Source: Reyranella sp. (GTDB taxonomy: Bacteria; Pseudomonadota; Alphaproteobacteria; Reyranellales; Reyranellaceae). From it: 42,330 nt of DNA. Shown piece after piece: positions 25,370 through 32,499 of this stretch (position 1 is the first letter of the stretch; every line of letters begins with the position of its first letter). The stretch covers positions 1-42,330 of the forward strand of contig JALHMO010000043.1 of assembly GCA_022844015.1 (NCBI GenBank). Reading direction: 5' to 3'. The notes under the pieces are model-generated. The model was not told the DNA's origin. It did not search any database and worked only from the letters and a program-made list of their open reading frames with translations. The translations under genes and the position numbers were made by a program.

Positions 25370-25591
25370 TTACGGTCGGCGGTTTTTGCGGACAGGCGGC
25401 GTGGGGGCCAGCCATTTGTCCACGCTGGCAGGCCGCCGGACAGTCTGCAGGCACTGGGCATAGGTGCGCAGGATCCATTGCCGATCGGCAATCGGACGCG
25501 CCGACCTGCCCGGGGCGAAGCGCCGGCCTTCGGAGCGGGCGATCAGCTTCATCAGGTCCAGGGCAACCGATTCGTTGATGACATCGGCCAT
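25370..25591 (-). CDS. Small hypothetical protein, 73 aa, upstream of recA
   Basis: A protein beginning MADVINESVALDLMKLIARS. GGAGG lies 9 nt before the ATG at 25589-25591. It is basic at the C-terminus (PPVRKNRRP) and probably helical at the N-terminus. I recognise no family. It is upstream of recA on the same strand, with the SOS box between them, so recA may have its own LexA-controlled promoter while this gene uses another. It diverges from the zinc-ribbon gene. Confidence 0.6.
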   Translation of the reverse strand: MADVINESVALDLMKLIARSEGRRFAPGRSARPIADRQWILRTYAQCLQTVRRPASVDKWLAPTPPVRKNRRP

Positions 25592-25721
25592 GACGCTTGC
25601 CTCCCGATAGTTTGACCGACCATCCCTTGGGTCGGCTCGGATTGGCAAGGTCCGTGCCTTCGCTTCGCGGTAGACTTCTCATGGCCTCCCTTCCGGCGCC
25701 TCCAAGGAGCACCTCCGCGTC

Positions 25722-26003
25722 ATGACAGCAAGCCACGTCGTCAAGTGCGCTCGATGCAAGGTGGCTCTCGAAGGGCCGGACGATGCGCGTCCCGACAGCT
25801 TGATCGCCTGTCCGAGCTGCGGTGCCGGCGACACGCGCGAGAATGTCGAGCGCGAGGTCGACGAGTATGCGGCGAGCCGGGTCTCGCAAGCCCTCGATGC
25901 CATGGTCGAAGGCTTCGCCCTGGGTCTCGGGCAATCGTCCAATCTCGAAGGGCCGCGCGCACAGCGGACCTATCGCTTCATCATCGACGACGAGTCGTCC
26001 TGA
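25722..26003 (+). CDS. Small zinc-ribbon protein
   Basis: A 93-aa protein with two CxxC pairs: CARC at residues 9-12 and CPSC at 30-33, spaced as in a zinc ribbon. An amphipathic helical segment follows (NVEREVDEYAASRVSQALDA), then a tail ending RTYRFIIDDESS. The function is unknown; such short ribbons often mediate protein or nucleic-acid contacts. AAGGAG lies 12 nt before the ATG at 25722, a longer spacing than usual. Confidence 0.7.
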   Translation: MTASHVVKCARCKVALEGPDDARPDSLIACPSCGAGDTRENVEREVDEYAASRVSQALDAMVEGFALGLGQSSNLEGPRAQRTYRFIIDDESS

Positions 26004-26061
26004 ACATCCTTGCTGGAAGGCGCCAACCCGGAAAAATGAAGTGCTTCTATCGCCACAGACC

Positions 26062-26535
26062 CTAACCGTGTGCAGCGAGCGGCTTGCCGTCGTGCAGGTA
26101 GGGCTCGGCATCGATCAGCACGAAGGCAACGACGCAAGGCGCATTGGAGCGGTTGACCCAGTTGTGGATGGTGCCACGCTGCACCAGCACGTCGCCGGCA
26201 CGCAGGGTGACGACGCGACCCTCGTCGAGCTCCATGTCGATCTCGCCCGACAGCACGACGGCGTAGTCGATCGAATCGGTGCGATGGTTGCGCGGCGCCA
26301 CGCCGGGCCCGTACTCGATGACGCGGAACACCGTGCCATCGGCGCGCGTCGTCGCGGTGATCTCCTTGGCGCCGTCGGCCGTCGTCGTGTTGTCGACCGG
26401 AAACCTCGCCGTCGACCAGATGTTGTGAATGGTGGCCCCCGGACGGTAGGAGACGACATCGCGCGTCACCTCGTCGATTGCCACCATGGCCTTGCCGTCG
26501 CCGTCATGTCCCGTCACCACGCGCCGAATGTTCAT
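26062..26535 (-). CDS. Cupin domain protein
   Basis: A 157-aa single-domain cupin. The conserved beta-barrel has GVAPRNHRTDSIDYAVVLSGE (motif 1 with His and an acidic residue) and LRAGDVLVQRGTIHNWVN (motif 2 with His). The start overlaps the stop of the CoA-transferase gene by 4 bases (ATGA), so the two are translated together. Similar proteins act in degradation of aromatic or carboxylic acids, but the reaction here is unknown. Confidence 0.88.
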   Translation of the reverse strand: MNIRRVVTGHDGDGKAMVAIDEVTRDVVSYRPGATIHNIWSTARFPVDNTTTADGAKEITATTRADGTVFRVIEYGPGVAPRNHRTDSIDYAVVLSGEIDMELDEGRVVTLRAGDVLVQRGTIHNWVNRSNAPCVVAFVLIDAEPYLHDGKPLAAHG

Positions 26536-27743
26536 GTCGCCTTCCTCGGTCCCAGCATGCGAGCGGCGCCCAGCGCCGCGATTTCCGCGGCATCATAGCC
26601 GATCTTCGCCAGCACCTGCTCGTTGTGCTGGCCGACCGTCGGCGGATCGGAGACGAGCGGCGGACGCCAGCCCAGCATCTGGAACGGCAGCAGCGGCAGG
26701 CGCGTCCTGACGCCGCCCGGCAGCGTGGTCGGCGCCAGCGAGCCGTTGGCCAGCAGGTGCGGATGGTCGAACAGGTCCTGCGGCCGGGCCACCGGCGCGA
26801 AAGAGATGTCGGCCTCGAGCGCCAGCGCCTCGATCCGGTCCTTCGGGAGGCGCTTGAAGATCTCGGCCACCCTGGGCACCAGCCACGGCCTCGCCTCGAT
26901 GCGCTGGTTGTTGGTGGCGAGCCGAGGGTCGGCCGCAAGCTCAGGCTGGCGGAAGGTCTCGCAGAAGCGCTTCCACTGGCCGTCGCTGGTGATGCCGATG
27001 AAGACCTGCTGACCGTCCGACGTGGCGAAGATCTCGTAGACCGCCCACGAACTCACCCGCTCGGGCATCGGCGGCGGCGGCGCGCCGTTCATCGCCGTGA
27101 TGGCGAGATGCTGGCCCATCAGGAACACCACTGATTCGAACAGCGCGCTCTCGACCAGGCCGCCCTTGCCGGTACGCTCGCGCGCCTTCAGCGTCAGCAC
27201 CGTGCCGAAGGCACCGAACAGCCCGCCCATGATGTCGACCACCGACGTGCCGGCGCGCAGCGGCCGTCCCGAGGGACCGGTCATGTAGGCGAGCCCGCCC
27301 ATCATCTGCACCACCTCGTCGAGCGCCGGCCGCTTCTCGTAGGGTCCGGGCAGGAAGCCCTTGAGGGCGCAATAGACCAGCTTCGGGTTGATCTTCTCCA
27401 GGTGCTCGGGCCCCAGGCCGCGCTTGCGCATCGAGCCCGGGGCGAAATTCTCGATCATGACGTCGGCCGATTGCAGCAGCTTCACCAGCACTGCACGACC
27501 CTGCGGCGCGTCGGCATCGAGCGCCAGGCTCTTCTTGTTGCGATTGAAGTAGCCGAAGAAGCCCTCGCCGAAGCCCTTCAGCCTGCGGGTGCGGTCGCCG
27601 TCCACCGGCTCGACCTTGATCACCTCGGCGCCGAGGTCGGCCAGAATCATGCCGCACGACGGCCCGAGGATCGTGTGGGTCAGCTCGACGACGCGGATGC
27701 CGGCGAGCGGCGGGACGAAGGTTTCGGTCATGCCGGCATGCAT
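26532..27743 (-). CDS. CaiB/BaiF family (class III) CoA-transferase
   Basis: A 403-aa CoA-transferase that moves CoA between organic acids. Family features are GIRVVELTHTILGPSCGMIL, LADLGAEVIKVEPVDGD, FNRNKKSLALD, and the catalytic aspartate Asp170 in TSVVDIMGG. The ATG at 27741-27743 has GGAAGG 7 nt upstream; a second ATG 12 bases downstream lacks a good site. It overlaps the cupin gene by 4 bp. The substrate is not predictable; such genes are abundant in soil alphaproteobacteria. Confidence 0.93.
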   Translation of the reverse strand: MHAGMTETFVPPLAGIRVVELTHTILGPSCGMILADLGAEVIKVEPVDGDRTRRLKGFGEGFFGYFNRNKKSLALDADAPQGRAVLVKLLQSADVMIENFAPGSMRKRGLGPEHLEKINPKLVYCALKGFLPGPYEKRPALDEVVQMMGGLAYMTGPSGRPLRAGTSVVDIMGGLFGAFGTVLTLKARERTGKGGLVESALFESVVFLMGQHLAITAMNGAPPPPMPERVSSWAVYEIFATSDGQQVFIGITSDGQWKRFCETFRQPELAADPRLATNNQRIEARPWLVPRVAEIFKRLPKDRIEALALEADISFAPVARPQDLFDHPHLLANGSLAPTTLPGGVRTRLPLLPFQMLGWRPPLVSDPPTVGQHNEQVLAKIGYDAAEIAALGAARMLGPRKAT

Positions 27744-27921
27744 ACCTCAGCCTTCCGGCACGTCCAGCGCCAACAAGCCCATTGCCGTTTCGCCGATCGG
27801 TGGCATTCTTCCGTCGAAACCAGCGTTCTTGCGTCTGGAGCAGGCGTCCCACCGCCTGGATCAGGCGCCGTTCGATCGAGCGTACTCTTCGATTCCTGTC
27901 GCACTCGAGAGGGGGAGATCG

Positions 27922-28242
27922 GTGGCCGCAGCGTTTCTCATCGTTCGCGCCCGACTGACCTACACGTCGGATCGGGAAAAATTCGACGAATGGTACCGGA
28001 CCGAGCACTTTCCGGATGCCGTGAAGAGCTTTGCCGCGCAGCGCGGCTGGCGCTGCTGGAGCAGGACCAACCCGCTGGTCCATATCGCGCTCTACGAGTT
28101 CTCGAGCGTCGAGGAGGCGGAAGCCGCGCTCGATTCGGAGGCTCTCACCCGCCTCAGCGCCGACTTCGATCGCGCCTGGGGCCCACGCCACACCCGCACC
28201 CGGGAGATCGTCGAGCTGACCGAGGAGCTGCTGCCGAGGTGA
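27922..28242 (+). CDS. Small dimeric alpha-beta barrel (EthD-like) protein
   Basis: A 106-aa protein. The N-terminal strand AAFLIVRARLTYTSDREKFD and the following helix EWYRTEHFPDAVKSFAA have the layout of EthD/Dabb dimeric ferredoxin-like barrels, where a Tyr/Thr-Glu-His pattern often sits near the ligand pocket. The start is GTG at 27922, with GGGGGAG 5-6 nt upstream. It diverges from the CaiB/cupin operon over 178 bp. The catalytic or binding role is unknown. Confidence 0.72.
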   Translation: MAAAFLIVRARLTYTSDREKFDEWYRTEHFPDAVKSFAAQRGWRCWSRTNPLVHIALYEFSSVEEAEAALDSEALTRLSADFDRAWGPRHTRTREIVELTEELLPR

Positions 28243-28251
28243 AGGTCATTT

Positions 28252-28336
28252 GCTGGGCGCGCGCCACTCCAGTGGCGCGATCATCGCTGATCAAAGAGAA
28301 GACGCGCCACTGGAGTGGCGTGCTCCCAGCGATGAG
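28252..28336. repeat. Palindromic repeat, GCGCCACT/AGTGGCGC family, copy 2
   Basis: Two nested inverted copies: GCGCCACTCCAGTGGCGC is itself a palindrome (28260-28277) and recurs as GCGCCACTGGAGTGGCG near 28304. The outer arms CTGGGCGCG... and ...GCTCCCAG are complementary with three differences. It sits between convergent genes, a place where bidirectional terminators are expected. Confidence 0.82.
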
Positions 28337-28341
28337 CCTCC

Positions 28342-28989
28342 TCAGGTCGCAGACGCGAACCAGCCCTCGATGTCCTTGACCAGGGGCAGGCCGGCGGCCT
28401 CCCCGAGGACGCGGTGGGCCATCCCGGCGCCAACCAGGAAGGCCTCCTGACGGGGTACCGCGTTGGCCTTCAGCATGTCGCGTACGGCCGGGCCGTCATG
28501 GCCCCAGCCGATCGCCTCGACCTTGCCGTCGAAGGCGCGATTGAGGAGGGCGAGAAAGTCGGCGCGTTCCGCTTCATTCATCGCCGGCACGGCGTCGATA
28601 TCGCCCAGAATCAGCAGGCGGCCGCGGAATTTCGCCACCAGTGCGGCCACCGAGTTGCGCGGCTCGACGATGATCTCGCGACCCGGCCCGCGCCGCACCC
28701 GGGCGGCCAGCGACAGCGGCAGCACGGCGGCGCCGAGATGGGCGCCGCTGTCCATGATTACCGAAGCAAGCTCCTTGTAGCTGATGCCGAGCCGCTCGGC
28801 CCGCTTGAGCCGCATCTTCGCGACTTCCGGCTTGGGCGTCTTCCAGGCCTTGGCGGTGGCCCGGCGCCATACCCAGGCCTCCCACGACATGTCGAAGGTC
28901 GGGCCGTTGTTGTGGCCGATGCCCGGTCTGCGCAGCAGGGCCTCGACATTGGCATGCCGGACCCCTAGACGGTCGAAACGATCACCCAT
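28342..28989 (-). CDS. Conserved hypothetical protein with GIGHNNGP motif
   Basis: A 215-aa soluble protein. The motif GIGHNNGPTFDMSWEAWVW (about residues 23-41) recurs in hypothetical alphaproteobacterial and some phage-related proteins. A helical region (MRLKRAERLGISYKELASVI) and a mixed domain (LLILGDIDAVPAMNEAERAD, VEAIGWGHDGPAVRDMLKAN) follow. I do not recognise a function. The ATG at 28987-28989 is chosen because the frame upstream overlaps the flavoprotein gene. Confidence 0.65.
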   Translation of the reverse strand: MGDRFDRLGVRHANVEALLRRPGIGHNNGPTFDMSWEAWVWRRATAKAWKTPKPEVAKMRLKRAERLGISYKELASVIMDSGAHLGAAVLPLSLAARVRRGPGREIIVEPRNSVAALVAKFRGRLLILGDIDAVPAMNEAERADFLALLNRAFDGKVEAIGWGHDGPAVRDMLKANAVPRQEAFLVGAGMAHRVLGEAAGLPLVKDIEGWFASAT

Positions 28990-29041
28990 GACGGTATTGT
29001 AACCTCGAATTGTCGTATGGGTAGGCAAAGGGAGTGCCAAA

Positions 29042-30532
29042 GTGGACGATTTCCAGGTCGATGTACTCGTGATCGGCGCCGGCAATGCCGCAGCCTGCGC
29101 CGCCCTGGCGGCTCGCGAGCAAGGGGCAACGGTCGCCATGCTCGAAGCGGCCCCGGAGGCCGAGCGCGGCGGCAACAGCACCTACACCGCCGGTGCGATG
29201 CGGGTGGTGTTTCACGGTGTCGACGACCTGGCCCAGCTCTACGACCTGACCGACGACGAGAAACGCGACGTCGATTTCGGCAGCTACAGCGCCGACCAGT
29301 TCCTCGACGACATGGGCCGGGTGACCAACTATCGCTGCGACCCCGAGCTGACCGACATCCTGATCGGGCGCAGCTTCGAGACCCTGAAGTGGATGCGCGG
29401 CAAGGGCGTGCGCTTCCAGCCCAGCTACGGCCGGCAGGCCTTCAAGGTGAACGGCAAATACAAGTTCTGGGGCGGCCTGGCGGTCGAGGCATGGGGCGGC
29501 GGGCCGGGCCTGGTCGATCTCGAGCACAAGGCTGCGGTCAAGGCCGGCATCCCGATCCACTACGAGACGCCGGCGGTATCGCTGATCGAGGAGGACGGCG
29601 TGGTGCGCGGCGCCATCGCCCGCCACAAGGGCCGGCGCGTGCGCATCGGCGCCAAGGCAGTGGTGCTGGCGTGCGGCGGCTTCGAGAGCAATGCCGAGAT
29701 GCGCACCCGCTATCTCGGCCCGACCTGGGATCTCGCCAAGGTCCGCGGCACGCGCTTCAACACCGGCGCCGGCATCAACATGGCGCTGGCAATCGGCGCC
29801 AAGCCGCACGGCAACTGGTCGGGCGGCCACGCCGTCGGCTGGGACATGAACGCGCCGGAGTTCGGCGACCTCGAGGTCGGCGACAACTTCCAGAAGCACT
29901 CCTACCCGCTCGGCATCATGGTCAACGCCAACGGCGTGCGCTTCGTCGACGAGGGCGCCGATTTCCGCAACTACACCTACGCCAAGTACGGCGCGGTGAT
30001 CCTCGCCCAGCCGCAGCAATTCGCTTGGCAGATCTTCGATTCCAAGGTGCTCGACCGGCTGCGCGACGAGTACCGGATCAGGCGCATGACCAAGGTGCAC
30101 GCCGACACGATCGAGGAACTGGCCGGCAAGCTCGAAGGCGTCGACCCGGCGCAGTTCCTGAAGACGATCAAGGAGTGGAACGCCGCGGTGATGACCGAGG
30201 TGCCGTTCAACCCGGCGATCAAGGACGGCCGCGGCACGCGCGGGCTCGCCGTGCCGAAGAGCAACTGGGCCAACACGATCGACGCGCCGCCGTTCGAGGC
30301 CTACGCCGTGACCTGCGGCCTCACCTTCACCTTCGGCGGCCTCAAGATCACCAGCCAGGGCGAGGTAGAGAGCACCGACGGCAGCGTCATCCCCGGCCTC
30401 TTTGCCGCTGGCGAGCTGGTCGGTGGCCTGTTCTATCACAACTATCCCGGCGGCACGGGGCTGGTCTCGGGGGCTGTCCTGGGCAAGCTTGCCGGCGACA
30501 GCGCCGGGCGCTACGTCTCCGGCAAGAACTGA
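29042..30532 (+). CDS. FAD-dependent tricarballylate-dehydrogenase-like oxidoreductase (TcuA-like)
   Basis: A 496-aa flavoprotein of the fumarate reductase/succinate dehydrogenase family. The FAD motif is VLVIGAGNAAACAALAAREQ (from about residue 8), followed by ERGGNSTYTAGAMR and a C-terminal FAAGELVGGLFYHNYPGGTG, the pattern of TcuA. TcuA oxidises tricarballylate to cis-aconitate. GTG at 29042 has AAGGGAG 8 nt upstream. A TctC-type solute receptor follows 69 bp downstream, which fits uptake and oxidation of a tricarboxylate; no TcuB is present. The substrate is inferred from family and context. Confidence 0.88.
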   Translation: MDDFQVDVLVIGAGNAAACAALAAREQGATVAMLEAAPEAERGGNSTYTAGAMRVVFHGVDDLAQLYDLTDDEKRDVDFGSYSADQFLDDMGRVTNYRCDPELTDILIGRSFETLKWMRGKGVRFQPSYGRQAFKVNGKYKFWGGLAVEAWGGGPGLVDLEHKAAVKAGIPIHYETPAVSLIEEDGVVRGAIARHKGRRVRIGAKAVVLACGGFESNAEMRTRYLGPTWDLAKVRGTRFNTGAGINMALAIGAKPHGNWSGGHAVGWDMNAPEFGDLEVGDNFQKHSYPLGIMVNANGVRFVDEGADFRNYTYAKYGAVILAQPQQFAWQIFDSKVLDRLRDEYRIRRMTKVHADTIEELAGKLEGVDPAQFLKTIKEWNAAVMTEVPFNPAIKDGRGTRGLAVPKSNWANTIDAPPFEAYAVTCGLTFTFGGLKITSQGEVESTDGSVIPGLFAAGELVGGLFYHNYPGGTGLVSGAVLGKLAGDSAGRYVSGKN

Positions 30533-30601
30533 GCCCGGCGTGACGACGGCAGTGCCCGTGGCACTCGGCCTTGCAAACAAGAAACTCATTGGGAGGAGAT
30601 C

Positions 30602-31576
30602 ATGACATCGATCAACCGGCGTAGCGCCCTCGCGCTCGGCGCAGGCGCCCTCGTGCTGCCGTGGTCGCTGCGGGCGCAGGCCTGGCCGGGCCAGCCCGTC
30701 ACGTTCGTGGTCGGCTACGCCGCCGGCGGCGGTGCCGACATCGTGGCGCGGGAACTCGCCATGCTGCTGACGCCGCTGCTCGGCCAGCAGGTCATCGTCG
30801 ACAACAAGGGCGGCGCAGCCGGCGCCATCGGCGCACGCTTCGTGTCCAACGCCAAGCCGGACGGCTACACGATCTTCTATGCCGTCGGCACCAACGTCGT
30901 GACCAATCCGCACGTGCTCAAGACCTCGATCGACACCCTCGCTGGCCTGGTCCCGATCATCCAGACGACCGACTACCAGTACGTCCTGGCGGTCGACCCC
31001 AAGGTGCCGGTCAACAACGTCAAGGAGCTGATCGCGCTGGCCAAGAAGGACCCGGACAAGCTGACCTATTCCTCGTCGGGCGTCGGCGGCAACAACCACC
31101 TGGCAGGCGCCCTGTTCGCCGAGGCCGCCGGCATCAAGATCACGCACGTGCCCTACAAGGGCACGGGGCCCGCCCTGATGGACGTGATCAGCGGCGTCAT
31201 CACCATGAACTTTTCCTCGCTGCCGCCGGCCGTGAGCCAGATCAAGGCCGGACGGCTTCGAGCCCTCGCCGTGACCGGCGAGAAGCGAGTCAGCTCCCTG
31301 CCCGACGTGCCAACCTTGAAGGAGCAGGGTGTCGACGTGGCGGTGACCGGCTGGCACGGCCTGTTCGCGCCGCCCAAGACCCCGGACACCATCCTCGAGC
31401 GGCTGTACAAGGACACCGCCGCCGCGATGAAGGACCCGAAATTCACCGGCGCGCTGGCCAAGGACGGCCTCGAGCTGCCGCCGGGGCTCAGCCGCGCCGA
31501 GTTCACCAAGTACGTGCATGACGAGCACGCGTTCTGGGGCAAGAAGCTCAAGGCGCTCAACATCCAGGCGGAGTGA
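30602..31576 (+). CDS. Tripartite tricarboxylate transporter substrate-binding protein (TctC/Bug family)
   Basis: A 324-aa periplasmic binding protein. The N-terminus MTSINRRSALALGAGALVLP contains a twin arginine and a hydrophobic run, so Tat or Sec export is possible. Family landmarks are FVVGYAAGGGADIVARELA, QQVIVDNKGGAAGAIGARFV, HVPYKGTGPALMDVISG and TSLPDVPTL-like SSLPDVPTLKEQG. GGGAGGAG lies just before the ATG at 30602. No TctA or TctB membrane subunit is in the window, which is common for Bug proteins. It likely captures the acid oxidised by the upstream flavoprotein. Confidence 0.94.
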   Translation: MTSINRRSALALGAGALVLPWSLRAQAWPGQPVTFVVGYAAGGGADIVARELAMLLTPLLGQQVIVDNKGGAAGAIGARFVSNAKPDGYTIFYAVGTNVVTNPHVLKTSIDTLAGLVPIIQTTDYQYVLAVDPKVPVNNVKELIALAKKDPDKLTYSSSGVGGNNHLAGALFAEAAGIKITHVPYKGTGPALMDVISGVITMNFSSLPPAVSQIKAGRLRALAVTGEKRVSSLPDVPTLKEQGVDVAVTGWHGLFAPPKTPDTILERLYKDTAAAMKDPKFTGALAKDGLELPPGLSRAEFTKYVHDEHAFWGKKLKALNIQAE

Positions 31577-31622
31577 GCGCAGCCGACGGCGCACCTGCAG
31601 GCCTCACCGGGCCTGCCGGCAG

Positions 31623-32192
31623 CTAGCTGCCGGCAGCCTTGGCCGGCGCCGCCGGCACCACGCAGAATCCTTGCGCCCCGATACCCAACGGCGGGTTGAA
31701 CTTGCTGCGGAAGTTCTCCATCGCGATCGCCGCGGTGAGCTCGACGATCTGCGCCTCGCCGAAGTGACGCCTGAGCTCGGCGAAGAGCGCATCGTCGACC
31801 TGCTGGTCGGTGTAGGTGATGCGCTCGGCGTACTCCAGCGCCACCCGCTCGCTGGCGCTGAACAGCTTGCTGTCGCGCCAGTTCAGGACTTCCGCGACCT
31901 TGTCCAGGCCGCCTTCGGTTTCCGTCACACGGACGGAATTGATGTCGATTCAGAAAGGGCAGCCGTTGATCGAGGCCACCCTGAGATAGATCAGCGGCGG
32001 CAGCGACTTGGGCAGCTGGCCGGACTGCTCGATCGACTGCCCGAGCAGCTTGGCGGCGCGCAGGATCGGCGGGCAATGCGCCAGCACCTTGGTCGGGTTG
32101 AGCAGATCGCCGAAGATCTCGCGCTCCTTCGAAAAGGTGGCGGCAAGCGTGGGATCGCCGCCGTCGTCCTCGACTTCACTGACTCGCGGCAT
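31623..32192 (-). CDS. CMD/AhpD-like protein with in-frame TGA at the active-site Cys (candidate selenoprotein)
   Basis: One reading frame of 190 codons with a single internal TGA at 31952-31950 (codon 81). Upstream reads ...LIYLRVASINGCPF and downstream IDINSVRVTETEGG..., so read-through gives a 189-residue carboxymuconolactone-decarboxylase/AhpD-like protein: an N-terminal helical part, the NGCPFxI active site, then RVALEYAERITYTD and a C-terminal helix with VELTAAIAMENFRSKFN. In homologues the TGA position is the second Cys of CxxC, so Cys78-Pro-Phe-Sec81 is the natural reading. GGAGGA is 8 nt before the ATG at 32190-32192. The family handles peroxides or thiols by a redox-active pair. The usual His after the motif is Asn here. 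Alternatives are a sequencing error, a recent nonsense mutation, or an 80-aa truncated product. Confidence 0.75.
31920..31938 (-). promoter_or_regulatory. Candidate bacterial SECIS hairpin
   Basis: On the coding strand, immediately downstream of the in-frame TGA, a perfect 7-bp stem (TTCCGTC / GACGGAA) closes a 5-nt loop, CGTGT. The loop starts 19 nt after the TGA, inside the 16-37 nt range used for bacterial SECIS models, and contains GU, the key SelB contact. Codon use over this stretch (CCT, AAT, CGT, GAA) departs from the strong GC3 bias of the rest of the gene, as expected if RNA structure constrains it. Confidence 0.6.
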
Positions 32193-32499
32193 CGGGTCGG
32201 TCCTCCGACAGAATATTGGCAACGAGAGACGAAGGAACCGTCTTACTCAGCAGACGACAGCCACTTTGTCGTCCGTGTGCAGCAGGTCTCTTCGTTCCGT
32301 ACCGTAGCGCTCCCCCGCGGACATCGACCAGGGACCTTTTTTCATGCGCGCCATAGATCGGGCACGGACTTCGCGGTGCACGCCCGCCGCGTGCGCCGAA
32401 GACGGCGATAGCGGGCGAACTCGCGCGAGGCTACGATCGGCTTGCGGCGATCCTCGACCAGGACAAGGCGGCACAGACCGCGCCGCAGAGGAGACGCGC
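32193..32499. other. Gap between divergent CMD/AhpD-like and MFS genes
   Basis: About 307 bp that should hold both promoters. The piece 32409-32500 translates as GELARGYDRLAAILDQDKAA before a TGA that overlaps the MFS start; it resembles the end of a protein but has no supported start, so it could be a gene remnant. A run of six T at 32336-32341 precedes it. I see nothing else. Confidence 0.35.

Noticed and set aside
25282..25578. Plus-strand ORF beginning [10 protein letters not shown] over the recA promoter region
   Set aside because: It overlaps operator sequences and the minus-strand 73-aa gene, with no ribosome site or family.
31950..32192. Treating the CMD/AhpD-like locus as an 80-aa truncated gene plus a separate 101-aa ORF
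   Set aside because: Both parts are one frame of one family and the stop is exactly at the redox Cys; the second part has no ribosome site of its own.
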